Below, in pieces: positions 1-8,784 of a DNA stretch of 64,000 bases. Each line of letters opens with the position of its first letter. The stretch's first letter is position 1. Position numbers and translations under genes: made by a program. Origin of the DNA: Sympetrum striolatum (lineage: Eukaryota; Arthropoda; Insecta; Odonata; Libellulidae); assembly GCA_947579665.1 (NCBI GenBank), contig CANPUZ010000055.1, forward strand, positions 124,001 through 188,000. Reading direction: 5' to 3'. The notes beneath the pieces were generated by a model that worked only from the letters and a program-made list of their open reading frames with translations, had not been told where the DNA came from and did not search any database.

Positions 1-653
1 AGTTCTTTTTAACCGGAATACCAGTTCTTTTTAAACGGAATACCAGTTCTTTTTAACCGGAATAATAGTTCGTTTTATCCGGAATATCATTTCGTTTAAT
101 CCGGAATACCACTTCGTTCAATCCGAAATATCATTTTGTTTAATCCGGAATACAATCTCGTTTTTCCGGAATACCATTTCGTTTTTCCGGAATATTAGTT
201 CGTTTTATCCAGAATATTAGTTCGTTTAATCCGGAATACCATTTCGTTTTTCCGGAATACCAGTTCGTTTTATCCGGAATATTATTTCGTTTTATCCGGA
301 ATACCAGTTCATTCAATCCGGAATACCAGTTCGTTTTATCCAGAATTTTAGTTCGTTTATTCCGGAATACCGTTTCGTTTTTCCGGAATACCAGTTCGTA
401 TCACCGGAATAATAGTTTGTTTTATCCGGAATACCAGTTCATTCAATCCGGAATACCAGTTCGTTCAATCCTGAATACCAGTTTGTTTTATCCGGAATAT
501 TATTTCTTTTTATCCGGAATATCATTTCGCTTAATCCGGAATACCATTTCGTTTTTCCGGAATACCAGATCGTTTTATCCGGAATACCAGTTCGTTTTAT
601 CCGGAATATTAGTTCGTTTTATCCGGAATACCAGTTCGTTTCATCCGGAATAG
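1..653. repeat. 22-bp satellite array 1 (TTCGTTTTATCCGGAATA family)
   Basis: Tandem copies of a 20-22 bp unit built on TTCGTTTTATCCGGAATAYC. This array favours the ...ATACCAG variant over the ATATCTG/ATATAAG variants of the two later arrays. It runs from the window edge, so the true left end is unseen, and stops abruptly at a LINE 3' tail. The consensus has no stop in any forward frame, which creates spurious open frames with a repeating SSFYPEY / LSGI / FIRNT pattern. Indels between units argue against coding. Confidence 0.95.
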
Positions 654-654
654 G

Positions 655-1055
655 GGCAGGGGGTGCAAGCACCTTGACTCTATTTTCCCAAACGGTTACT
701 TTCGCGTATACTTCGCGGACAAGGAATCCAAAAATGAATTCTTAAAATCGATTCTTTTTATAGCATCCATTTCCCTAATCTTTGTGGCAGTATCAGAAGG
801 TGCCTGCATAACAGGGAAGTCGCATTATATCAGTTACATCTTCTGAGAACGTACTTTCCCTGAACTTAATTAGTAGATTTATCCTTCGTATAAATGTTCT
901 ATCTTCTAAAGATTCCCATCCCGTGTCCTTTATCATCAGACAAACAATTACTCTTTTAAAATAGAAATTCTTTAAATAACGTATCCGCTTTCGGTGTGCC
1001 TTTTCTAATTCCTGGATATGACACGTGTCCCATACACTGCATTTACAAGTAAAAT
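655..1055 (-). pseudogene. LINE reverse transcriptase C-terminus, 3' fragment (Jockey/CR1-like)
   Basis: Minus-strand relic of the last part of a non-LTR retrotransposon polyprotein. Readable pieces are a KLEKVQRKAIRF-like stretch (seen as ELEKAHRKRIRYLKN), then GWESLEDRTFIRRINLL, then FSEDVTDIMRLP. This is the conserved tail of Jockey/CR1-type reverse transcriptases after the palm. Frame is kept from about 1050 to 793 and then decays. The region towards 655 matches the 3' end of the copies near 5.1 and 7.3 kb (a GTGGCAGAGGGTGTAAACACC-like block). Catalytic motifs are absent because only the 3' end is present, as expected from 5' truncation during target-primed reverse transcription. The family is clear at protein level; the clade assignment is inference. 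Confidence 0.75.
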
Positions 1056-1059
1056 GTAG

Positions 1060-2112
1060 CTTGCAAACTGCAAGCAGATCGACAACAATAATTTCATATC
1101 GGCAACATATCTGGACGGTACTCAAAAGAAAAAAAAAGGATTGAAATTTTTCTTAAAATTCGCTGAAATTTCATCGTCTGGCATCGAACCCGGGTCTTAC
1201 CGGTGAACTTACTATGCAGCACAACAGATGATCACCATCTCTAACTATGTGTGAAAATTCAAGCAGAAATATTGGCTGCAACTGCCTCAAACGACGTCCT
1301 ACTTTTCAGGAAGGTGAAAGGCTCTCTGGATTCGAACCAAGGACTATCTAAGACATTTAATGCATGTTTTTGAAATTTATTTATGATGTCTATCTATATG
1401 CCGAATTTTAAGTTTCTTTATTATTGGGAAAGGGTTCAAAATAATTATTGAAAATCGGATCAGTTACTGATTGTAGAGACGCCTGGTGTCGAACCCAGGA
1501 CACATTGATAGCTGTGAATGCGCAGTTTGATTTGAAAGGACTAGTTCTTATCTTATGGAAATGTTGAAGTCGATAGCATGCCTGGAAGTACCTAAAATTT
1601 GTTTCCGTTATCTCCATAAGAAATGCATTGAGGAATGTAAATGGCTCTCTGGGATCGAAGCAAGGACCATCAGCGAACATGTAAAATTTGATTATGAAAT
1701 ATATTTATGAATTCTAAGCACATGCCGAATTTCAAGTTTCTATGCAGTCGGGAATGGGTCCAAAAAAAATCTTAAAAATCGCCACAATGCATTTTAAACG
1801 GCCCGTTTTTGCCCCCACCTAGCATCGATCCAAGGATAATATTCGAAAATGTCCTTTAGATTTTTGTTGGATATGCACGGCTTCTAGCGGTCCCTCGAGT
1901 TTCAACTCTCTTCTCTTCCGGAAAGTGCCTCAAAAATATTTTTGAAAATTCCTACCATGTATCTTTATGGAGAAAATCGCGACTATGGGGCCTTCTGGAA
2001 TCGAACCTATGACACCGAGGTTCAAAGTCGGATGTTTTCTGGAGGTTACACGTTATAGCCAATACATCGTAAAAATTTAAAGTCAGTGGCACTTGTGGAA
2101 CATGGTTAGAAT
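1060..2112 (-). mobile_element. HM multi-module repeat, copy 1 (six T-arm-like modules)
   Basis: Repeat of about 1.05 kb found again at 27.55-28.67 kb (opposite strand), 8.8-9.9 kb and 35.1-35.9 kb. Read on the minus strand it starts with ATAGGGGATCAAAATTCTAAC and ends with hairpin TGCTTGCA-loop-TGCAAGCA followed by ATTTTACTYGT. Between lie six degenerate modules of ~150-177 bp. Each has a tRNA T-arm/B-box-like core, seen on the plus strand as TCGAACC near 1182, 1331, 1488, 1650 (changed), 1822 (changed) and 1999. Modules keep individual identity and order between copies, so this is one composite element. No protein-coding capacity. The 3' hairpin recalls Helitron-like elements; a multimeric SINE is the alternative. 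Confidence 0.75.
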
Positions 2113-2195
2113 TTTGATCCCCTATATCTATTATATATAGACGCTTCTCCGGATATACCTATATACACATTCATTCATTCATAGGGGATCAAAAT
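2104..2195 (+). mobile_element. HM 5'-end fragment in opposite orientation
   Basis: A TCTATTATATATAGACGC block followed by CCGGATATACC and ATAGGGGATCAAAATTC matches the start of the plus-strand HM copy at 27.55 kb. Here it lies head-to-head against the 5' end of HM copy 1, so GATCCCCTA and TAGGGGATC form an inverted pair. It is truncated after about 90 bp, where the piggyBac remnant begins. Confidence 0.6.
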
Positions 2196-2653
2196 TCAAC
2201 AAAAAATGCTGTAATTTTTTATTGATATTAATTTTATAATTTATACCTGCTAAGTCTAGAGTATTTTCTAACGAGTGGACAGGCCATCGCCGAGCACATG
2301 TTCTTGTGGTACGTGCCATTTGGTCTACGACATCTATTCCGTATTTAATTTCGTTCTTAAACTTCACCGTTTCAGGATTTCTCTTAGAGGAATCACTAGG
2401 AACTCCGAAATTGGGATGGACGGAACTAAGAATTATGACATTCTTGTTTGGTTTTCCTTGATATACAGTAAGTGTGAAGTCATCATTGTTTCTAAAAATT
2501 TTTCGTCAAAAACTGTTTTCATCGCAAAGCCTTCTTTTATGTTAAAAATTAGTAAAGGTCACAGAATCTCAAGCCAGAATTCAGGAAATTTAAGTCAGGG
2601 CAGAGAAATAAAGCTCGCGAGGAGTAAAAATGACTCCATCGGTAGTTCTAGTG
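2196..2653 (-). mobile_element. piggyBac-type element remnant
   Basis: Read on the minus strand, a candidate terminus lies at 2653: TTAA (2654-2657) immediately followed by CACTAGAACTACCGATGG. TTAA is the obligate piggyBac target. About 120 bp further in, recognisable transposase C-terminal coding begins, so most of the transposase is missing and this is an internally deleted copy. The other end is lost where the HM fragment starts near 2195. The protein homology is strong. The terminus is inferred from the TTAA placement because no partner inverted repeat survives. Confidence 0.65.
2200..2530 (-). pseudogene. piggyBac transposase C-terminal fragment
   Basis: In one minus-strand frame I read DDFTLTVYQGKPNKNV, ILSSVHPNFGV, NPETVKFKNEIKYG, then IDVVDQMARTTRTCARRWP and NTLDLAGIN. 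This is the signature of the DDE-transposase C-terminal half in the piggyBac/PGBD family: the YGVDVVDQM block carries the last catalytic aspartate, followed by RRWP and the LDLAGIN helix. Only about 105 of some 550-600 residues survive. The N-terminus, the first catalytic Asp residues and the terminal zinc-binding domain are gone, so it is inactive. The DVVDQ aspartates are intact. Confidence 0.85.
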
Positions 2654-2657
2654 TTAA

Positions 2658-3004
2658 TAATTAGATGTAATTGAGTTAAACAGTGAAGATATATTTGCTC
2701 AGCGCATGAGTAACCGTGTGGACTTGCATCTGTTTTCTATTTCTGTTTTGGATTCTCTCGGTAAAGTTCTTCCAGTAGCTTGTCGTCAACTAATTTTCGG
2801 AGATTGCGATGTATTAAGAATGGAATAAATAATCTCTACGATGAATAGTGGTACCGCGAACGTAATTTTTAGTACGATTCATAATAATCGGAGCATATTA
2901 AAATCTATTATTCAATTTCCACATCGCTATGGGATCAAGCATTGAATATTTGGGCTGTAATAACTTATCAACTTAAGGAAAGGGTTGAGGTGACTTTGCA
3001 CATA
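2658..3004. other. Unassigned AT-rich sequence
   Basis: I see no coding signature, repeat relationship or RNA motif here. It lies between the piggyBac terminus and the tRNA-like palindrome. Confidence 0.5.
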
Positions 3005-3215
3005 AGGGCGTTCACCCAGGAAAATTCCCAAGGAAAATCAGTCTTAAAATAAGTTTGACTGGGCCAGGAATCGAACCCGGGATCTTCCTCTATCCGGGAG
3101 GCTGCCTTAACCATCTAGGTAGCCTAGATAGAGGGAGATCTCGTGTTCGATTCCCGGCCGTGTTAGACTTAATTCAAGTCCGTTTTTTCCCCTTGGGAAC
3201 TTGTCAACTTTTTTG
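3005..3215. repeat. tRNA-like palindrome (inverted pair of T-arm-containing sequences)
   Basis: Two related sequences lie head-to-head. The left arm, read on the minus strand, gives TAGATGGTTAAGGCAGCC, an A-box-like segment, and GGGTTCGATTCCTGGCC, a B-box. The right arm, on the plus strand, gives TAGCCTAGATAGAGGGAGA and GTGTTCGATTCCCGGCC. Outer flanks also pair, with AAGTTTGACTGGGCC on the left against GGCCGTGTTAGACTT on the right. This resembles a tRNA-derived SINE folded into an inverted duplicate. Similar palindromes occur at 51.54-51.65 and 53.94-54.11 kb. Confidence 0.65.
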
Positions 3216-3379
3216 GAATTGCTGTACCACCTAACATAACTCTGAATTCGTTACTGTTGACAATTCCCTTCGCAAGAAAATCGTGCGCAAGCTATCGCAT
3301 ATCCCAAGAATTAGCAGTTCTCTTATTGAACTCTTAAACATTGTGGACTTCTTTTGTAATTTCCTGAATACTACAACGA

Positions 3380-3897
3380 AAAATCTGATGTGGCCAGCAC
3401 ATGACTTTCTCCATATTTATTGAAAACAGAAGCCTGTGCCGGTAATATATAAATAACTCCAAAACACTGAGTGTTAAAGGACAATGTTTCATACAAAAGT
3501 TGTAGTAAAGTACATTATCTATAACTTTTGTATGTATTTGCATATACGTACATTGCATTCTGACAGAGATATTAAAGAAACAAAATTTTGTTCGGGTTAA
3601 ACCGGAACTGGCGGTTAAGCGATATTCATAAAAAACTAATTAACTCTTGGCATTGTTAGGTAAATACTAAATATAAGTTTTGGAAATGATCGGATAATTG
3701 CTTTTTAAGATAGAGCGCCCACAAACATTTTTACCACAGAAACACACACAGACAGACACACAGACACACATGTTCGGGAAAATAGCGAAAATGTGCTCTA
3801 TGGACCCCAAAACATGTATTTCCATCGAAATCTGGAGGTGGTATTTTTTTGCGAATACAATACTTACTCTATACTACACATAGGGAGAAAGTAAAAA
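3380..3897 (-). mobile_element. F2 non-coding element, copy 1
   Basis: Minus-strand copy of the F2 family. On the plus strand it begins AAATCTGATGTGGCCAGCAC with ACTTTCTCCAT and ends TAGGGAGAAAGTAAAAAT. Inside are a CA/CAGA-rich tract, the block GGACCCCAAAACATGTATTT and CCGGAA-containing modules. This copy is shorter (~0.52 kb) than the 0.67-0.70 kb copies because it lacks one internal module. No transposase is encoded; I infer a non-autonomous element. Confidence 0.75.
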
Positions 3898-3945
3898 TAT
3901 TAAACTTTTGCTCCTAACTCAGAAGCATTATCCTATTATTTCGTC

Positions 3946-4985
3946 TTTTTTACTTTCTCCATATACGAAGTATAGAGAAAGTATTGTTTTCATGAAAAAA
4001 TTCGACTTCGAGATTTCAACGGAAATACACGTTTTGGGGTCCCTAGAACACGTTTTGACCATTTTCGGAATGATGTCTGTGTGTATGTGTTTGTGTGTGT
4101 GTGTGTGTGTGTGTATGTGTGTGTGTGATAGTGGGCGCTCTAACGTAAAAACTGTTAGTCGTATCAATACAAAACTTCATAAATAGTACTGTGGTGTGTG
4201 CTGTCAGAGTTGATTAGTTTTTGGAGTCAATCGGTCTACCGGAAGTCGAGCTTTATTCATTAAAGCTCATTTCCGGTTTTCAAAATATCTCCATAAATAT
4301 GATACATAAGTATGTTGTATTACTTGTAAACGTTTTAGATAATATAATTTACTATAACTTTTGTATTTAAGATATTTTTGTATCACCGGTTGATTAGGAG
4401 TTATTCGTGACGTACTGATAAACCGGAAGTATCTGATTATGTACTTTGTGGGCGCTCTAACATGAAAAGTATTCGTTGGATCAACACCAAATTTTATAAA
4501 TAGTATTTTGGTTGATTTCTTTAGAGTTGATTAGTTTTTCGATTAAATCGGTGACCGGAAGTCGAGCTTCATTCTTCTAAGCTCATTTCCGGTTTTCAAA
4601 ATATCTCCGTAAATATGATATTAAGGTATATACTATTAATTATAATTGTTTTAGTAAATTAAAGTTACTATAACTTTTGTTTGAAACATATTTTTGTATC
4701 ACTGATTGTTTAGGAGTTATTCATGAAATACTGATAAACCGGAAGTCGTTGATTATGTACTTTGCGGGCGCTCTGGGCGAAAGGCCAATTTCATTGTTTT
4801 TCATCGAACATGTCCCGAAAAACATTATTTATAATGTTTATTGCGTCAAAGATAATAATATATATATTAATCACTCATCTTCCGAGATTAGATGGAATTT
4901 AGAGTTCGAAATTACTGCCGTAGATAAATATTTACATCTTATATATGGAGAAAGTCATGTGCTGTGCTACATCGGATTTTTTTTT
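3946..4985 (+). mobile_element. F1 non-coding element, copy 1 (full length, Helitron-free)
   Basis: About 1.03 kb. Left end TTTTTACTTTCTCCATATA runs into a short hairpin (ACTTTCTCC/GAGAAAGT, 3952-3982). Right end is TATATGGAGAAAGTCATGTGC then a diverged ACATCGGATTTT. Internally there is a TG microsatellite and tandem ~318-bp modules; GGGCGCTCT recurs near 4130, 4449 and 4766. Each module holds a CCGGAAGTCGAGC block and a CTATAACTTTTGTAT block. Both ends abut T-runs, suggesting insertion into oligo-T. There is no coding sequence. The stretch 4851-4870 is the uninterrupted version of the site holding a Helitron in copy 14540-16696. Confidence 0.8.
4078..4128 (+). repeat. (TG)n microsatellite inside F1
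   Basis: Imperfect TG tract interrupted by TATG. The same position in other F1 copies also carries TG/CA tracts of different length (22244-22290 and 42106-42170), so the microsatellite belongs to the element. Confidence 0.95.
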
Positions 4986-5099
4986 CTTTTTTATTGTTTT
5001 CATCCCTGACTGTATTTTTACTACATTTTTGTGTTTTCTGTCTTCCATTTTACTATAGCACATGTATTTGGAGTAACCTGTATGCCCTAATTAAGCTAT

Positions 5100-5560
5100 T
5101 ATTCTACATCTACATCTACATTAATACCCTACAAGCCACCTTTCGGTGTGTGGCAGAGGGTGTAAACACCAGTTTAATCTAAACTACTTCTTTATTCGCT
5201 TATTGTCGCGTATCCTTCGCGGAAAGAATGAATTTTTAAAGCGACTCGTCCTAGCATCTATTTCTCTTAACTTACGGTCATTATCGGATCAATATAGCAG
5301 GGGGGTTGCATGTAACCGGTTGTATCTTCCGAAAATGTAGTTTCCCTGAATTAATCAACCAATCGCAGCTTCCAATCTCCTTTCTTTCAAGGATTCCCAA
5401 CCTACGTCTGAGAGCATTTTGGTGCTTTTCTATCGTAGCATTTCTTAACAAAACGAACCGCTTTACGCTGCGCTTTCTCGAGTTTCATCCGCCGGATCCC
5501 ATTTACTTGCCGCATATTCCAGAAGGGGTCTGACCAAGGTAAAATAACATCGCTCTCTCA
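5100..5560 (-). pseudogene. LINE reverse transcriptase C-terminus and 3' end (Jockey/CR1-like)
   Basis: Minus-strand relic. Around 5540-5400 the frame reads close to LVRPLLEYAAS followed by REAQRKAVRFVKKCYDR, the conserved post-palm region (R-P-x-LEY, QRRAxRF) of Jockey/CR1-type polyproteins. Stops and shifts break it soon after. The 3' end is well preserved: a hairpin-prone GCCACACACCGAAAGGTGGC block (on minus) followed by a short tail of ATGTAG repeats (5105-5123), as in LINEs with simple-repeat tails. Same family as the copies at 0.66, 7.3, 7.5, 12.85 and 39.87 kb. Confidence 0.75.
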
Positions 5561-6490
5561 CCTTTTCATCGTATTTACCGACGCCTTACAAAGCCTTTTA
5601 CTTGCTTTGCCGCAGATTTTTCGAATATGCGAGCTCCAATTTAGGTTAATAGTGATGTTGATCCCGAGATATTCAACTGAATCTACCAATTTTATATTGA
5701 TTCCATTAATTTTGGGTGATTTGGACGCAGTTTTTTCTTTCTAAGAAGTTATTATCGAGAAGTAAAAGATTTAGAGATGTTCTTCAATATTTTTTAATGT
5801 AAACGAATATATATCTTTCAAAAGACTTTTATGGGAAAGAAAATCATCTGGATAGATCCGAAAAATAAGTTGCTCGATAAATTCTATTAGGAACCAATCT
5901 AGGAATGACTTAAATGGCCCTTTTAAATTTTCATCTCTTCATTATCGATCGTAAAAACACATTTTCAAATCGTTTGGGACAAGGCTGAGACTCTTTCCGC
6001 GGGGTACCGACCATCAATACTTTTCTGTTCAACCTTGCGAGAGACAGCACGTTGCCTTCCAAAGCCCTTAGCCCCCAACCTTACAACCGAAGCAATTGCA
6101 GAGAGTTATAGTGAGCGACGATCGGTCATAGCGAAAGGACGTCGTAGTAAACAGATTTTTCACTTTCTGTCGCGAAATATTCAACTTGAATTTGGAAATT
6201 TATACATTTATAGAGCTATCTATTTAACATACATTGTAGTATTGACGAAAATAAGTAAACAGAGGCATGTAAAAGAACGCAAGACATGTCAAGATGCAGT
6301 TGAACTTGAAAGAGGCTAAACGTTTAAATTTATTTAGGTTCTTTCGTGAATTGGACGAGGAAGAACTATTCCCACACGGAATTCGTAATCCGAAATTACA
6401 GTAAGAGCATCCAGTTAATATCGCACCGAATCCTAAGCGATAGCTCATAAATCTCTCATTAATCATCAACTTTTGGACTTGCAAACCTTC
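5561..6490. other. Unassigned sequence
   Basis: I recognise nothing. Open frames up to about 136 codons exist on both strands but lack protein-family features, and codon composition does not differ from the surroundings. Confidence 0.5.
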
Positions 6491-6494
6491 GCCC

Positions 6495-6585
6495 TCTGGA
6501 AGAGGACATAGCCCAAACTTCGTGTCGAACCCGCGACTTCGCTTCTCCTGTGAACTACTCCATGTGGCAACACTGCAGAACAACG
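6495..6585 (-). repeat. Single tRNA T-arm-like module
   Basis: Read on the minus strand: CTGCAGTGTTGCCACATGG, then GTAGTTCACAGGAG, then CGCGGGTTCGACACG. This is similar to the first HM module (GCAT-AGTAAGTTCAC-CGGGTTCGA). It is an isolated, diverged copy with a B-box-like core near 6528-6540. Confidence 0.5.
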
Positions 6586-6937
6586 AGCATGACTCAAATT
6601 CGAGGTTTATTCTTCTTTGGAAAAGTGAGTACAATTCAATTTCTTCTCCATATAACTACGAACGAGTTACGTAACACTTGTTCGGTAGACGAAGTTTGCT
6701 AAAACGAGAACCCGATTCAGGATTAGATAACGCGCTGTCTAGCGTCGGAATTTTTACCTGTGTGTGGTCAGTTATCGATGCTTTAATAAGGACTAAGACA
6801 AAGGGCTCACGGATGTTTTACGCCTTGGCATTACTCAAGCTGTATTTTTAATCGATAATACCCTCAGTTTGAGTTAGCCAAAATACGCTTTCTTAGCTCC
6901 CTCGAAATCACTGATGCTTTCCTAACAGCTTGTTCAA
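6586..6937. other. Unassigned sequence
   Basis: Nothing recognised between the T-arm-like module and the inverted repeat that flanks the ribozyme-like motif. Confidence 0.4.
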
Positions 6938-7076
6938 TAAAAATCCATGGGACGGAAACTTTTAGTATATCTTCAGGTCAATCACCTGAAGATGTAGCGA
7001 CGCTACGAAACCTGGATCGTAGTTTTTTGAAATAAATAGTGTTCTAGCAAAAGTTTGTTTGCCATGGATTTTTTAA
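6938..7076. repeat. Inverted repeat flanking a ribozyme-like motif
   Basis: AAAAATCCATGG at the left (about 6938-6950) is matched by CCATGGATTTTTT at the right (about 7063-7075). They enclose ~110 bp containing two consecutive hairpins and a poly(A)-signal-like AAATAAATA. This could be a short relic of a retroelement end. Confidence 0.6.
6971..7030 (+). ncRNA. Hammerhead-ribozyme-like motif (candidate)
   Basis: CTGAAGA at 6986-6992 matches the core CUGANGA. It is followed by stem-loop GTAGC-GAC-GCTAC (6994-7006) and then GAAA at 7007-7010. A short possible helix III (AC/GT, 7010-7020) ends in GTA, which would be the cleavage triplet. One extra base (T6993) lies between core and stem II. A competing perfect hairpin, CTTCAGGT/ACCTGAAG (6971-6991), overlaps the core. 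The layout resembles minimal hammerheads reported in Penelope-like retroelements, but no Penelope RT is visible nearby. Helix I is weak, so activity is uncertain. Confidence 0.35.
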
Positions 7077-7324
7077 TAGTTAATAACTTCCACAAAATTA
7101 ACCCCGAATCTGTATCGTTTAGCTTGTTCAATGTCTGATAAAATTTTAATATGCATCGGTTGCAGAAATCGTACCGAAAAGAATAACGCTAATTATTTTA
7201 CAATTACAATGACATAAATTGTGTTTTCTAATCGTACATTCGGGACAGTAAATATATTTTTTTTGTCTTTCAATTCCTTCCATTGTTACAAACTTTGTAT
7301 ATATCTATGACTTTTTAAAGAACT

Positions 7325-7502
7325 TTCCAGCTACCTTTCGGCTTGTGGCAAGTGGTGGAAGCACTATGTGTATTATTTCCTAATCTATTGCTTTCGCGTA
7401 TCATACGCATAAAAAATTATTTCTTGAAACGATTAGTTCTATCATATGTTTCCCTAATCGCAGTATCAGAACGGCATTTATAGCATAGAGGCCGCATTAT
7501 AT
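7325..7502 (-). pseudogene. LINE 3'-end fragment
   Basis: Minus-strand 3' terminus only. It shows the ACCTTTCGGCTTGTGGCAAG block, the TTCGCGTATCATACGC stretch and CGCAGTATCAGAACGGC, all shared with the copies at 0.66, 5.1 and 12.85 kb. It abuts the next, longer LINE copy at a junction that is repeated at 12.88-12.95 kb. Confidence 0.65.
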
Positions 7503-8100
7503 CGGTTTAGATTTAGATATATACCCCGCGAGCCGCCAGAGGCGTATGGCAGGGAGTGTAGTACACCAGCATCATTCATTCCTCCCTGTTAGCATCTGTA
7601 ATAGCCTGGGAAAAAAAGACTAAATCTAACTATCCGTCCTTGCAATTACTTCCCTAAAACGCTTCGTCGATGCCTCTTTCGTTAGCTCCTTACTGGCACT
7701 AACATTCCACTTACTTCGTCTATAAATTCTGAACGAATGAACTTTTCGAAAAGTTTCCGACGATATTCTTCTCGTCTGTAGTGAATTCCAACCGAGGGAC
7801 TCTATCATTGCCGTAACGCCGCTATCAAACCTGAAATACCCGCAAACGAATCTACGCTGGACCATCTCTAAATCTAAGACTAAACCTACTTCCTCCCAAA
7901 CCGCACAGCTGTATTCTAGACTCGGACGAATAAGAGAAGCTATTTCTTTGACTCTCGATGAGCATCCTCTCAACGTAGTTAATCTTTGCATTCTATTCGC
8001 CTTTCCTATCGCATCTCGAATATGTTCTTTGAAAGATAAGTTACTGCTAAACGTGACTCCTAGGTATTTGTTGTCGTACACTAACTCTAATTGATGCCCT
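7503..8100 (-). pseudogene. LINE reverse transcriptase C-terminal domain (Jockey/CR1-like), longest relic
   Basis: An unbroken minus-strand frame of 151 codons (8081-7626) encodes the end of a non-LTR retrotransposon polyprotein. In order: NKYLGVTFSSNLSFKEHI (the KYLGV motif after the palm), SSRVKEIASLIRPSLEYSC (thumb region), AVWEEV, VQRRFVCGYFRF, VTAMIESLGWNSLQTRR, and a basic tail ending KRFREVIARTDS. The element lacks its 5' part, including the endonuclease and YxDD palm, so it is dead on arrival. Its 3' end carries a GCCTCTGGCGGC-type hairpin and an ATCTAA-type tail (7505-7520). The segment is duplicated at 12.88-13.54 kb. Confidence 0.9.
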
Positions 8101-8133
8101 GAAATTTGGAACTGCGCGGTAATTATATTTGTG

Positions 8134-8168
8134 ATTCATATCTGCCAACATATTGGCAGATATGAATA
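8134..8168. repeat. Perfect palindrome (15-bp arms)
   Basis: ATTCATATCTGCCAA and TTGGCAGATATGAAT are perfect inverted arms around CATA. The same palindrome occurs at 13552-13586 at the same place in the duplicated unit. It could fold as a cruciform; it sits exactly between the LINE relic and the HM modules. Confidence 0.9.
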
Positions 8169-8775
8169 ACAATATATTTTGGAACGACTTGATTTTATTA
8201 ACTGCAAAGTTAGAAGTCGCTATCATGCCGGGAAGTAATTAGAATTGGTTTCCGTTATCCACATAAGAAATGCATTGAAGAATGTAAATGACTCTCTGGG
8301 ATCGAACCAAGGCCCATCAGCAATACATTAAACAGCGTACATAAAATATATTCATGATCTATATCCACGTGCCGAGTTTAAAGTTTCAATCTTATCGGGA
8401 TCAATTAAAAAGAATCTTAATAATCACTACAATGAATTTTAAATGGGAGTATATTTGCCCTGACATAGCGTCGAACCAAGGATATTCTCCGTTGATGTCT
8501 TTATGGTTTCCTTTCGATATGCACGGCTTCTAGCGATCCCTTAAATTTCAACTTCCTACCTTTCCGGGAAGTACCTCAAAAACATTTTCGAGAATCACCG
8601 CAATGCATCCTTATGGAAAAAATCGGGATTTTAGGTCCTTCTGACATCAAACCCACGACTTTGAGGTTCAAAATCGCCTTTTTTCTGGCGTTTACACATT
8701 ATGGCCAGTACGTCGTAAAAATTTCAAGTCAGTGACGCTTGCGGACCATGGTTAGAAATTTCATCCCCAGTGGGC
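8169..8775 (-). mobile_element. HM repeat, partial copy 2
   Basis: Contains the last modules of HM: the GGGATCGAACCAAGG type near 8300, the GTCGAACCAAGGATA type near 8471 and a degenerate CATCAAACCCACGAC type near 8647. It closes with the HM start sequence (minus-strand reading, GGACCATGGTTAGAAATTTC, 8744-8763). The other modules are missing. Confidence 0.65.
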
Positions 8776-8784
8776 GAGTATATA

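Noticed and set aside
417..653. Open frame repeating YPEY / LSGI / FIRNT in satellite array 1 (also 12229-12429 and 20181-20468)
   Set aside because: The 22-bp unit has no stops in the forward frames, and units vary by single-base indels; the frame is a by-product of the repeat.
2275..2664. 129-codon plus-strand frame
   Set aside because: It is the antisense shadow of the piggyBac transposase fragment.
3928..4186. Frames with (VC)n or (TH)n tracts in F1 elements (also 16.5, 22.2 and 42.1 kb)
   Set aside because: They cover the TG/CA microsatellite of a non-coding element and differ between copies.
6224..6634. 136-codon minus-strand frame
   Set aside because: No recognisable domain; composition like the flanks; contains a T-arm-like repeat module.
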